A DNA stretch of 64,000 nucleotides, from positions 41,310 to 105,309 of the forward strand of contig DATJTW010000026.1 in NCBI GenBank assembly GCA_035502995.1, given 5' to 3'. This document shows positions 1-10,841 of the stretch, one piece after another. Origin of the DNA: CADEED01 sp035502995 (GTDB lineage Bacteria; Pseudomonadota; Gammaproteobacteria; Steroidobacterales; Steroidobacteraceae). Under the pieces are notes generated by a model that was not told where the DNA came from, did not search any database, and worked only from the letters and a program-made list of their open reading frames with translations. A program made the translations under genes and the position numbers. Every line of letters begins with the position of its first letter. Within the stretch, counting starts at the first letter, position 1.

Positions 1-52
1 CGCCAGCGACGAGTACCCCCGGTGTCAAAAACAGGGCGACGATGGCCCTCAT
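1..52 (-). CDS. N-terminus of a secreted protein (truncated by window edge)
   Basis: A minus-strand reading frame starts with ATG at 50-52 and runs off the left edge after 17 codons. The visible residues (MRAIVALFLTPGVLVAG) form a short positively charged start plus a hydrophobic core, as in a Sec signal peptide. A purine-rich ribosome-binding site (GGGGGAAG on the minus strand) lies 6 bases upstream of the start. The next codon begins with G, so it cannot be Cys and no lipobox is completed here. Nothing can be said about the mature protein. Confidence 0.5.
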   Translation of the reverse strand, partial: MRAIVALFLTPGVLVAG

Positions 53-80
53 GCTCGACTTCCCCCTGTCCCCGTCGCTC

Positions 81-120
81 GATCGAGTTTGATCGCTTTT
101 TATCGTAGTTGATCGATTTG
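81..120. repeat. Four tandem imperfect 10-bp repeats (GATCGnnTTT)
   Basis: Units at 81-90, 91-100, 101-110 and 111-120 each follow the pattern (G/T)ATCGnnnT(T/G). The period of 10 places them on nearly the same helix face. They lie 29-68 bp upstream of the minus-strand secreted-protein start. A regulator array or a promoter region is possible; function is inference only. Confidence 0.45.
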
Positions 121-135
121 CGCCAGCGCGCCATA

Positions 136-145
136 CATATATATG
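136..145. repeat. AT palindrome CATATATATG between GC arms
   Basis: A perfect 10-bp palindrome sits between GCGCG (126-130) and GCGCGC (145-150), so the segment could form a hairpin or a cruciform. It lies in the 171-bp region between the left-edge gene and tRNA-Lys. Confidence 0.35.
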
Positions 146-179
146 CGCGCCGCCGGGGCCGAAAGATTTTTGCAACGCG

Positions 180-207
180 TGGACTTTCGCTTTCCCTCTG
201 GTAGAGT
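180..207 (+). promoter_or_regulatory. Candidate promoter of tRNA-Lys
   Basis: TGGACT (180-185), a 16-bp spacer and TAGAGT (202-207) precede tRNA-Lys by 16 bp. The -10 is followed directly by a GC-only discriminator (GCGCGCC), as in stringently controlled stable-RNA promoters. The -35 is weak. Confidence 0.35.
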
Positions 208-223
208 GCGCGCCCCTGCGGAT

Positions 224-299
224 GGGCCGTTAGCTCAGTTGGTAGAGCAGCTGACTCTTAATCAGTAGGTCGTAGGTTCGACCCCTACACGGCCCACCA
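224..299 (+). tRNA. tRNA-Lys (anticodon CTT)
   Basis: A 76-nt cloverleaf with an encoded CCA end. The acceptor arm GGGCCGT pairs with ACGGCCC. The anticodon loop CTCTTAA carries CTT, which reads AAG, by far the main Lys codon in this GC-rich window. The T arm contains GGTTCGACC. Confidence 0.97.
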
Positions 300-330
300 T
301 CCTTCCCCGCTGACCGGTACATTTGCGTCG

Positions 331-1695
331 ATGGCAAAGCAACCGTCCCGCGACGATCCCTCGAAGCCGAAATCCCACGGCTACGCCTACAAGAAGCAGT
401 TCTACCAGAGCAGCGAAGTCGCCGCGGACTACGACGAACACCGATTCCGCACGCCGAAACGCATGCGCCGCAACGCGCGCAAGTGGGCCGCGATCGAGAA
501 GGCGCTGGCGCTGGCCGGTGACGTGAAAACCATCGTCGATCTGCCGTGCGGCACCGGCCGGTTCACCGGCCACCTCGCACGCGCGGGGTACACGGTGGTC
601 GGCAGCGACATCTCCGTCGAGATGATGCAGCAGGCGGCGAAACTCGACTCCGTCCGCCACGACAACATCAAGGGATACGTGCGCGCCGACGCGGAAGCGT
701 TGCCCTTCGGCTCGAAGTCGACGGACGCGCTGATGAGCATCCGCTTCCTGTTCCACGTCGATCCCGAGACACGCCGCCGCATGCTGCGCGAGTTCGGCCG
801 CGTGTCGCGCCGCTGGGTCATCGCCGACTATCGCCACAAGTATTCCGTGCGTTACGGCATCTGGAAGATCTCGACGCTGTTGGGCCTGACGAAACGGCCG
901 TTCGAGCGCGTGTCGACGAAGAGCATGACGTCGGAGTTCGAAGACGCCGGGCTGCGAGTCGCGCAGATCATCCACGTGCGGCGCTGGCTCTCGGACAAGT
1001 GGGTGGTCCTGGCCGAGACCGGGCATACCGATCCGGAGGGTCTGAAGATCAAGCTCGCGGACACGCCGTATTCGGATCTCGAGATCACCGAGAAGCTCGG
1101 CGAAGGCAAGCGTTCGATCGTGTACCGCGCCCGCTGGCGCGGCCGCGACGTCGGCGTGAAGGTCTACAAGCCCGCGGCGATCGCGCGGCACGCGCGCAAG
1201 CACAAGCTCCCGCTCGCCGAGTTCGAGCATCGCCGCAATAAGGCGTTCTTCGACGCACGGGGCATGTCGAAGTACGTCGCGGAACCGCTGGGCTTCATCG
1301 TCGAGCCCGGATTCCAGATGTCGCTGCAGGAGTGCCTGGACGGGGAGGTCTACTACTTCGCGCAGCGCGAACACGCGGACTTCATCTCGCCACGGTTCAT
1401 GGAAGACCTGGCGGAGGTCGTTTCGCTGAGCCACGCCGCCGAGCTGTACGACATCGATCTGCACGCCATGAACGTGATGGTCGACCGGCGCGCCGGCACG
1501 CCCAAGCTGTTCGACTTCAATCAGATCCCGTTCACCGAGCGGCCGCAGAACCCGTTCATCGGGTTCGCGCTGAAACTGGGATTGTTAGGCAAGGGCTCGC
1601 GCGACCTGCGCAAGCTGGCGCGCTTCCGTAACTTCGACCGCGTCGAGCGCAAGTTGCTCAAGTTCTACGAGGAAGAATCGACCTCGCAGGCCTGA
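331..1695 (+). CDS. SAM-methyltransferase / YrbL-like kinase fusion protein
   Basis: 454 aa with two fused domains. Residues about 30-230 look like a class I SAM-dependent methyltransferase: motif I VDLPCGTGRF at 69-78, acidic SDIS at 92-95 and the post-I segment ADAEALPF at 119-126. Residues about 250-440 look like a kinase of the YrbL (PhoP-network) type: glycine-rich loop LGEGKRSIVY at 256-265, candidate ATP lysine K277, catalytic-loop-like DIDLHAMN at 374-381 and a metal-binding DFN at 395-397 in place of DFG. All key kinase positions are present, so the domain could be active. Substrates are unknown. It lies 31 bp after tRNA-Lys and its end is 2 bp from a convergent gene. A simple unfused methyltransferase is excluded because the frame is continuous. 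Confidence 0.8.
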   Translation: MAKQPSRDDPSKPKSHGYAYKKQFYQSSEVAADYDEHRFRTPKRMRRNARKWAAIEKALALAGDVKTIVDLPCGTGRFTGHLARAGYTVVGSDISVEMMQQAAKLDSVRHDNIKGYVRADAEALPFGSKSTDALMSIRFLFHVDPETRRRMLREFGRVSRRWVIADYRHKYSVRYGIWKISTLLGLTKRPFERVSTKSMTSEFEDAGLRVAQIIHVRRWLSDKWVVLAETGHTDPEGLKIKLADTPYSDLEITEKLGEGKRSIVYRARWRGRDVGVKVYKPAAIARHARKHKLPLAEFEHRRNKAFFDARGMSKYVAEPLGFIVEPGFQMSLQECLDGEVYYFAQREHADFISPRFMEDLAEVVSLSHAAELYDIDLHAMNVMVDRRAGTPKLFDFNQIPFTERPQNPFIGFALKLGLLGKGSRDLRKLARFRNFDRVERKLLKFYEEESTSQA

Positions 1696-1697
1696 CC

Positions 1698-1892
1698 TCA
1701 GGCCGGCCGCGACAGCAGCGGATCGTCGTCGGCGAGCTTGATCGCGTCTTCGGGCAGCATCGCCGGGATGCCGTCCTTCACCGGATAGGCCAGCTTGCTG
1801 GTCGGGCAGACGATGAGCTGCCGGGTTTCGGCGAAATAGACCGGGGCCTTCGACACCGGGCAAGCAAGCATTTCGATGAGTCGCGAATCCAT
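1698..1892 (-). CDS. Trm112/YcaR-like small protein
   Basis: 64 aa, beginning MDSRLIEMLACPV. This matches the Trm112-like (YcaR) family by the pattern LxxLACP...LAYPV.DGIP. In E. coli YcaR a CxxC precedes a further Cys; here only two Cys remain (CPVSK and CPTSK), so zinc binding is probably weakened or lost, which is common in proteobacterial members. The ATG at 1890-1892 was chosen because the conserved family start lies there; longer upstream extension is low-complexity. It lies 32 bp downstream of the membrane-protein gene on the same strand, a likely two-gene operon. The exact role is unknown, though the family is linked to methyltransferase partners. Confidence 0.85.
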   Translation of the reverse strand: MDSRLIEMLACPVSKAPVYFAETRQLIVCPTSKLAYPVKDGIPAMLPEDAIKLADDDPLLSRPA

Positions 1893-1924
1893 GGGTTTCC
1901 TGTGAAGTTCGGGCCTGGGGACCC

Positions 1925-2296
1925 TCAGGCCGCGGCGGCCCGGGTCGTGGAAATGAGCCAGCCGAGCGCCACCGCGACGGCGACGCCGACGACCTGTTGC
2001 GTGCGGGTCCATTGCAGCAGGGTCCCGTCCATCGCGGCGATGCCCACCGCGGTGACCACGAACCAGATGCCGCTTTGCAGCGCCACACCATGCAGGCCGG
2101 CGCTCTGCATGAACTTGACGGCGAGGATGTAGGCGGTCAGCCCACCCCCGAAGGACAGCAGGGAGATGATCCCCATTTTCGGATCGAGCTGGCCGCCGGG
2201 CCAGGATTTGCCGGCATACACGAAGCCGCGAGCGTCCAGCAGCCCGGAGGCTATCGTCAGGAGTCCGACCACGAGCAGGTTGCCGATCTGGCCCAT
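1925..2296 (-). CDS. Small four-helix membrane protein, SMR/EamA-like
   Basis: 123 aa with four hydrophobic segments at about 3-20, 42-62, 68-90 and 100-118, the size and topology of small multidrug-resistance-like or half-EamA proteins. No catalytic motif is seen. The start ATG at 2294-2296 is preceded by GAGGGA at a good ribosome-binding distance. A possible promoter on the minus strand (TTCCGT, 18 bp, TATGCT) lies in the divergent region shared with tRNA-Leu. A transported substrate cannot be proposed. Confidence 0.65.
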   Translation of the reverse strand: MGQIGNLLVVGLLTIASGLLDARGFVYAGKSWPGGQLDPKMGIISLLSFGGGLTAYILAVKFMQSAGLHGVALQSGIWFVVTAVGIAAMDGTLLQWTRTQQVVGVAVAVALGWLISTTRAAAA

Positions 2297-2362
2297 CTTA
2301 TGTCCCTCAACCGTCAGCGCCGGGGAGCATAGCCGGGCGCGTAGGTACGACGGAAGTTTCGC

Positions 2363-2368
2363 TATAAT
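2363..2368 (+). promoter_or_regulatory. Perfect -10 box upstream of tRNA-Leu
   Basis: TATAAT at 2363-2368 is followed by the GC-rich discriminator CCGCGCC and lies 45 bp before tRNA-Leu. No convincing -35 is seen. It probably drives tRNA-Leu and reads on into tig-clpP. Confidence 0.5.
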
Positions 2369-2413
2369 CCGCGCCCCCTCGCGCGTGGCCCATTCGCTTG
2401 GGCAACAAACACC

Positions 2414-2498
2414 GCGAAAGTGGCGGAACTGGTAGACGCGCTGGATTTAGGTTCCAGTGGGGAAACCCGTGAGAGTTCGAGTCTCTCCTTTCGCACCA
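2414..2498 (+). tRNA. tRNA-Leu (anticodon TAG)
   Basis: An 85-nt class II tRNA with a long variable arm and an encoded CCA. The acceptor GCGAAAG pairs with CTTTCGC. The anticodon loop TTTAGGT gives TAG, reading CTA/CTN. It lies 19 bp before tig, so the leader of tig is effectively the tRNA precursor; this tRNA-tig linkage is seen in other gammaproteobacteria. Confidence 0.97.
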
Positions 2499-2517
2499 TT
2501 GGATTGAAGGAACAGAT

Positions 2518-3825
2518 ATGCAGGTTTCATTGACCGCCACGGGCGGATTGGAACGTCGACTGGAAGTGGCGATCCCCGCCGCGCAGGTCGACGGCGAGGT
2601 CGCGCAGCGGCTGAACAGGATTTCGCGGACCGCGCGCCTCAAGGGCTTTCGCCCGGGCAAGGCGCCGTTGGCGGTGATACGCCAGCAGTACGGCGACCAG
2701 GTGCACGGCGAGGTCATCAGCGACCTGATGCGCCAGTCGTTCTCGGAAGCGGTGCAGCGCGAGAAGCTGAACCCGGCTGGCGGTCCGCGCATCGAGCCCA
2801 TCGCGATCAACCCCGGCGCGGACCTCAAGTACGCCGCCGTGTTCGAAGTGCTGCCCGAGGTGAAACTCGCGCCGTTCTCGGGCCTGTCCGTCGAGAAGCC
2901 GGTCGCCGCCGTCGCGGACGCCGATCTCGATGCGATGCTGCTGACGCTGCGCAAGCAGCGGCCGTCGTTCAACGAAGTCGCGCGCGCGGCTGCCAGCAAC
3001 GATCGCGTGACCGTCTCTTTCGTCGGCCGCATCGATGGCGCGGAGTTCGAAGGCGGCAGCGGCGAGGCCGTGCCGATCGTCCTGGGCGCGAACCAGGTCA
3101 TGAAGGAATTCGAGGATGCGCTGGTCGGCGCGAGCGCCGGCGAATCCCGCGAGTTCAACGCGACGTTCGGCGCCGAGCACACGAACAAGAAGCTCGCCGG
3201 CAAGACGGCGACGTTCAGCGTGCAGATCCTGAAGGTCGAAGAGCAGAAACCGGCGGATCTCGACGAGGAGTTCGCCAAGAGCTTCGGCATCGCCGACGGC
3301 AACCTCGACAACCTGCGCACCGAGGTGAAAGCCAACATGGAGCGCGAGCTCGGTGAGGCCGTCCGCCAGAAGATGCGCGGCCAGGTACTCGAGGGTCTGT
3401 ACAACAACAACCCGCTCGAACTGCCGCGGCAGCTCGTCGACGAGCAGATCCAGGAGTTGCAGGTGGAGATGCTGCGTCGCGCCGGCGTGCGCGATGCGAA
3501 GCAACTGCCGCCGCGCGAGCCGTTCGAACAGCCGGCGAAGCGTCGCGTCGCACTCAGCCTGCTCATGAGCGAGCTGGTGCGCGCCGCCAACCTGAAGGTC
3601 AGTCGCGAATCCGTGCAGGAAAAGCTGAACGAGCTCGCAGCTTCGTACTCCAACCCGGAGGAAGTGCGTCGGGCCTACTTGCAAAACGCGGAGATGATGC
3701 GACAAATAGAAGCGCAGGTTCTCGAACAGCAGGCGATCGACTGGGTGTTGGGCCAGGCGAACGTCACCGAGAAACCGGCGAGCTTCTCGGAGCTGACGCA
3801 GTTCGGAGCGAATCAAGGAGACTGA
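2518..3825 (+). CDS. tig: Trigger factor
   Basis: 435 aa, the normal length for the ribosome-bound chaperone and peptidyl-prolyl isomerase that receives nascent chains at the exit tunnel. The N-terminal ribosome-binding signature GFRPGKAP is at 43-50. The middle part (about 160-245) is the FKBP-like isomerase domain, and the helical C-terminal arms follow. The ATG follows AAGGAACAG. The stop at 3823-3825 is 2 bp from the clpP start, so the two are surely co-transcribed. Tig and ClpXP adjacency is classical. Confidence 0.97.
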   Translation: MQVSLTATGGLERRLEVAIPAAQVDGEVAQRLNRISRTARLKGFRPGKAPLAVIRQQYGDQVHGEVISDLMRQSFSEAVQREKLNPAGGPRIEPIAINPGADLKYAAVFEVLPEVKLAPFSGLSVEKPVAAVADADLDAMLLTLRKQRPSFNEVARAAASNDRVTVSFVGRIDGAEFEGGSGEAVPIVLGANQVMKEFEDALVGASAGESREFNATFGAEHTNKKLAGKTATFSVQILKVEEQKPADLDEEFAKSFGIADGNLDNLRTEVKANMERELGEAVRQKMRGQVLEGLYNNNPLELPRQLVDEQIQELQVEMLRRAGVRDAKQLPPREPFEQPAKRRVALSLLMSELVRAANLKVSRESVQEKLNELAASYSNPEEVRRAYLQNAEMMRQIEAQVLEQQAIDWVLGQANVTEKPASFSELTQFGANQGD

Positions 3826-3827
3826 CG

Positions 3828-4454
3828 ATGAACGAGCGCGCATTGAACCTGGTTCCGATCGTCGTCGAGCAGACGGCGCGCGGCGAGCGGTCGTACGACA
3901 TCTACTCGCGCCTGCTGAAGGAGCGGGTGGTGTTCGTGGTCGGTCCCGTCGAGGACTACATGGCGAACGTCATCGTCGCGCAGCTGTTGTTTCTCGAGTC
4001 CGAGAACCCGGACAAGGACATCGCGCTGTACATCAATTCGCCGGGCGGCTCGGTGAGCGCGGGCCTCGCGATCTACGACACCATGCAGTTCATCAAGTCG
4101 GACGTGAGCACGATCTGCGTCGGCATGGCCGCGTCGATGGGTGCCGTGCTGCTGGCCGGTGGTGCGAAGGGCAAGCGCTTCATGCTGCCGAATTCGCGCG
4201 CGATGATTCACCAGCCGTCGGGCGGCTTCTCCGGGCAGGCGAGCGACATCCACATCCAGGCCCAGGAAATCCTCAAGATCCGCGGCCGGCTCAACGAGAT
4301 CCTCGCGAAACATACGGGCCAGACCGTGGACAAGATCGCGGTCGACTCGGAACGTGACAATTTCATGAGCCCGACTGAGGCAGTCGCCTACGGGCTTGTA
4401 GACAAGCTGCTCGACAAGCGCGTCGCGCCTCCGACCGGCGCGCCGGCCGCTTAG
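3828..4454 (+). CDS. clpP: ATP-dependent Clp protease proteolytic subunit
   Basis: 208 aa serine peptidase forming the tetradecameric chamber used with ClpX. The catalytic triad is visible: Ser103 in GMAASMGAV, His128 in RAMIHQP and Asp177 in SERDNF. An N-terminal propeptide of about 10-14 residues is expected by family comparison. It starts 2 bp after tig and is followed by a 177-bp gap to clpX that may hold a second promoter. Confidence 0.97.
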   Translation: MNERALNLVPIVVEQTARGERSYDIYSRLLKERVVFVVGPVEDYMANVIVAQLLFLESENPDKDIALYINSPGGSVSAGLAIYDTMQFIKSDVSTICVGMAASMGAVLLAGGAKGKRFMLPNSRAMIHQPSGGFSGQASDIHIQAQEILKIRGRLNEILAKHTGQTVDKIAVDSERDNFMSPTEAVAYGLVDKLLDKRVAPPTGAPAA

Positions 4455-4549
4455 TTCCTGCGTCGCGGCATCAGGCCGCATGGCAGTGCGAAGCGACTCG
4501 CAGTTCTCGACAAATCCCGTGGAAACAACGGCTTCCGCCGTGTCGGCCC

Positions 4550-4579
4550 TTGGGTTTGATGACAACGGCGTGATATATA
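4550..4579 (+). promoter_or_regulatory. Candidate clpX promoter
   Basis: TTGGGT (4550-4555), an 18-bp spacer and TATATA (4574-4579) form a plausible sigma70 promoter 52 bp upstream of clpX. The local AT-richness stands out in the 177-bp clpP-clpX gap. Confidence 0.35.
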
Positions 4580-4631
4580 GAAACCACAGGCAGGTGGGCG
4601 AAGGGCTCGCACTGCGCCAAGCGGAGCAACG

Positions 4632-5954
<1,323 letters not shown>

Positions 5955-6028
5955 TCGCTTTCTCGCCGCGACGCGTTCCGGCGTTGCGGAGAATGCTTAC
6001 CCGTCTGACAGAGAACTGTGACGCGGCG

Positions 6029-6056
6029 ATTGATTCGCCGCTGTTCAGCCCCATTT
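6029..6056 (+). promoter_or_regulatory. Candidate heat-shock (sigma32) promoter of lon
   Basis: ATTGATT (6029-6035), a 13-bp spacer and CCCCATTT (6049-6056). The -10 matches the sigma32 core CCCCATnT exactly; the -35 is partial. It lies 76 bp upstream of the chosen lon start. lon is a classic heat-shock gene, which supports the reading. Confidence 0.45.
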
Positions 6057-6131
6057 CCCGCGCTACACTTTGACTAAATCCAGCCACGGTGCTGCATTTC
6101 GCGGCAACGCGGCCTGGTGAGGGCCTGCGCC

Positions 6132-8621
<2,490 letters not shown>

Positions 8622-8648
8622 GCAAAGCCCTTCGAGGGCGTGAAACCC

Positions 8649-8681
8649 GGGCTCCGCGGCGAAGGTCGCGGGGCCCTTTTT
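8649..8681 (+). terminator. Rho-independent terminator after lon
   Basis: GGGCTCCGCG (8649-8658) pairs with CGCGGGGCCC (8667-8676) across an 8-nt loop: 10 bp with one G-T pair. A T run starts at 8677. It lies 27 bp after the lon stop. Confidence 0.8.
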
Positions 8682-8711
8682 CTTTCTCTTCCGTCTCCTC
8701 AGACGATCCGC

Positions 8712-8717
8712 TAGACT
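8712..8717 (+). promoter_or_regulatory. Candidate -10 box of the tRNA-Val/tRNA-Asp operon
   Basis: TAGACT followed by GCGCGGCC lies 28 bp before tRNA-Val and just after the lon terminator. The -35 is not clear. The same TAGACTGCGC string occurs in the promoter of the rfaH-like gene. Confidence 0.4.
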
Positions 8718-8745
8718 GCGCGGCCTTTCGCGGGCGGCCATGTTC

Positions 8746-8820
8746 GGGTGCTTAGCTCAGCGGTAGAGCATCGCCCTTACAAGGCGAGGGTCGGGGGTTC
8801 GAAACCCTCAGCACCCACCA
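8746..8820 (+). tRNA. tRNA-Val (anticodon TAC)
   Basis: 75 nt with encoded CCA. The acceptor GGGTGCT pairs with AGCACCC. The anticodon loop CTTACAA gives TAC (Val). It is followed after 7 bp by tRNA-Asp, so the two form one transcript. Confidence 0.97.
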
Positions 8821-8827
8821 GAAAATT

Positions 8828-8904
8828 GGAGCGGTAGTTCAGTTGGTTAGAATACCGGCCTGTCACGCCGGGGGTCGCGGGTTCGAGTCCCGTCCGCTCC
8901 GCCA
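8828..8904 (+). tRNA. tRNA-Asp (anticodon GTC)
   Basis: 77 nt with encoded CCA. The acceptor GGAGCGG pairs with CCGCTCC. The anticodon stem CCGGC/GCCGG encloses a loop with GTC (Asp). ppiD begins 33 bp downstream and may be co-transcribed. Confidence 0.97.
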
Positions 8905-8937
8905 ATTCTTTCGGGCCCCGATCAGTCAGGAATAGGG

Positions 8938-10836
8938 ATGCTGCAGCGTATTCGCGATGGCCTTCAGGGCCAGAAATGGCTCGCGTGGGTCGTCCTCGGC
9001 GCCATCGGCGCCACGTTCGTCTTCTGGGGCGGCACCAACTCCCTCGACTTCAATGGCACGTCGAAGAACGACGCCGCCAAGGTCGACGGTGACGAGATCC
9101 CCGCCGAGCAGGCCCGCCAGGAATGGGGCCGCGTGCAGTCGCAGTGGGCGCAGCAGGTGGGCTCCGACATCCCCGCCGAGCAGGCGAAGAAGATGCAGGA
9201 CAACATCCTCGACCAGCTCATCCTGCAGAAGCTGATCAAGAGCCGCCTGCACGATCAGAACTACCGCGTCTCGAATTCGAAAGTGCTGGCCGAGGTGCAG
9301 AGCATCGGCGCGTTCAAGGGCGCAGACGGCAAGTTCGACGCCAACCAGGCGCGTGCCGTGCTCCGCCAGTACAACAAGACCGAAGAGCAGTTCTTCGAAG
9401 AGACGCGCACGCAGCTCGTCGTGAACCAGCTGCAGCAGGGCATCGGCGGATCGTTCTTCCTCACGCCGGCCGAGTCGCGCCGCCTCTACAACCTCGAGAA
9501 CGAAGAGCGCGAGGTCCAGTACGTGGAATTGCCGGCGGAGAAGTTCGCGGGCAGCGCGCCGATCGATGACGCGGCCGTCAAGACGTACTACGACAAGAAC
9601 GGCGATCGCTTCATGACCGCCGAATACGTTTCGCTCGACTACGCCGAGCTGCGGCTCGAGCAGCTGGCGACCCAGGTCGTGCCGACGGAAGACGATCTCA
9701 AGAAGCTGTACGAAGAGAACCGCGCGAACTACGTGCTCGACGAACAACGTCGCACGCGGCACATCGTGATTCCCGTCCAGGGTGACGATGACGCCGGCGC
9801 GAAGAAACAGGCCGAGGCCGTGCTCGCCGAGGCGCGCAGCGGCAAGGACTTCGCCGAGCTCGCGAAGAAATATTCGAAGGACCCGTCGGCGGCGGATGGC
9901 GGCGAGCTCGGCTTCGTCGGCCGCAAGGATTTCGCCGGCCCGATCGGCGACACGTTGTTCGGCATGAAGGTCGGCGACGTCGCCGGCCCCGTGAAGTCGC
10001 AGTTCGGCTACCACATCCTCAAGCTCGAAGAGATCCACGCCGCGGAAGTGAAGCCTTTCGAAGCCGTGCGCGCCGAGCTCGATTCGCAGTACCGCACCGA
10101 TCGCGCGGCGCAGCTGTTCAGCGAACGCCAGGACGCGATCACGGAAGCGCTCGACAAGGGCGACGACCTCGACAAGCTCGCCCAGCAGCTCGGTCTCACG
10201 CACGGCTCCGTGGCCGAGTTCCGCCGCGGCGGCGGCGCCGAGCCGCTCGGCTCGGGCGCGGATCTGCAGGCTGCGGTGTTCAGCGATGCCACGCTCAACC
10301 AGGGCAAGATCGGCGGACCCGTCGCGCTCGGTGAAGACCGCCTGGTTCTCGTGAAGGTCACGTCGCACCACAAGGCCGAAGTGAAGCCGCTTTCCGTCGT
10401 GCACGACGAGATCGTCGCGCTGCTGCGCCACGATCGCGGCGTCGCCGCCGCGAAGGCCGCGGCCGATGGCGCGGTCGGCAAGATCACCGGCGGCGAGAAG
10501 CTCGAGAACCTGGCGAAGGAATGGTCGGTGACGGCCGATCCCGCGAAGTTCGTCAGCCGCGGCGATCCGTCGATCCCGGCGGCGCTGCGGTCGGCGGTGT
10601 TCGATGCCGCGCGCCCGGCGGAGAAGGCGGTCGTGAAGTCCGCCACGCTCGACGACGGCGCCGCCGTCGTGTTCGTCGTGTCGCGCACGCGCGTGGCCGA
10701 CAGCTCCAACCCGCAGATGTTGCAGCAGGCGAACGCGTCGCTGCTGCAGCGGTCGGCGGGCGGTGACATCGTCTCGTACGTCAACGAAGCCAAGCGCAAA
10801 GCCAAGATCGTCAAGAACCCGGCGGTCTTCGAGTAA
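8938..10836 (+). CDS. ppiD: PpiD-like periplasmic peptidyl-prolyl isomerase
   Basis: 632 aa, close to the 623 aa of E. coli PpiD, a membrane-anchored periplasmic folding factor near the Sec translocon. A single N-terminal membrane anchor is at about 14-31, followed by a SurA-N-like chaperone region. The parvulin (PPIC rotamase) domain spans about 271-365, with the family pattern RHI...AVLAEARSGKDFAELA and GYHILKLEE. The start ATG is preceded by AGGAATAGGG. The position after lon and tRNA genes fits ppiD, which follows lon-hup in E. coli; hup is absent here. Confidence 0.92.
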   Translation: MLQRIRDGLQGQKWLAWVVLGAIGATFVFWGGTNSLDFNGTSKNDAAKVDGDEIPAEQARQEWGRVQSQWAQQVGSDIPAEQAKKMQDNILDQLILQKLIKSRLHDQNYRVSNSKVLAEVQSIGAFKGADGKFDANQARAVLRQYNKTEEQFFEETRTQLVVNQLQQGIGGSFFLTPAESRRLYNLENEEREVQYVELPAEKFAGSAPIDDAAVKTYYDKNGDRFMTAEYVSLDYAELRLEQLATQVVPTEDDLKKLYEENRANYVLDEQRRTRHIVIPVQGDDDAGAKKQAEAVLAEARSGKDFAELAKKYSKDPSAADGGELGFVGRKDFAGPIGDTLFGMKVGDVAGPVKSQFGYHILKLEEIHAAEVKPFEAVRAELDSQYRTDRAAQLFSERQDAITEALDKGDDLDKLAQQLGLTHGSVAEFRRGGGAEPLGSGADLQAAVFSDATLNQGKIGGPVALGEDRLVLVKVTSHHKAEVKPLSVVHDEIVALLRHDRGVAAAKAAADGAVGKITGGEKLENLAKEWSVTADPAKFVSRGDPSIPAALRSAVFDAARPAEKAVVKSATLDDGAAVVFVVSRTRVADSSNPQMLQQANASLLQRSAGGDIVSYVNEAKRKAKIVKNPAVFE

Positions 10837-10841
10837 CGCGC

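Noticed and set aside
170..207. TTGCAA ... TAGAGT as the tRNA-Lys promoter
   Set aside because: The spacer is 26 bp, too long; TGGACT with 16 bp was preferred.
6117..6131. Upstream GTG start for lon
   Set aside because: It overlaps the GGTGAGG ribosome-binding site of the GTG at 6132 and adds residues not typical of Lon.
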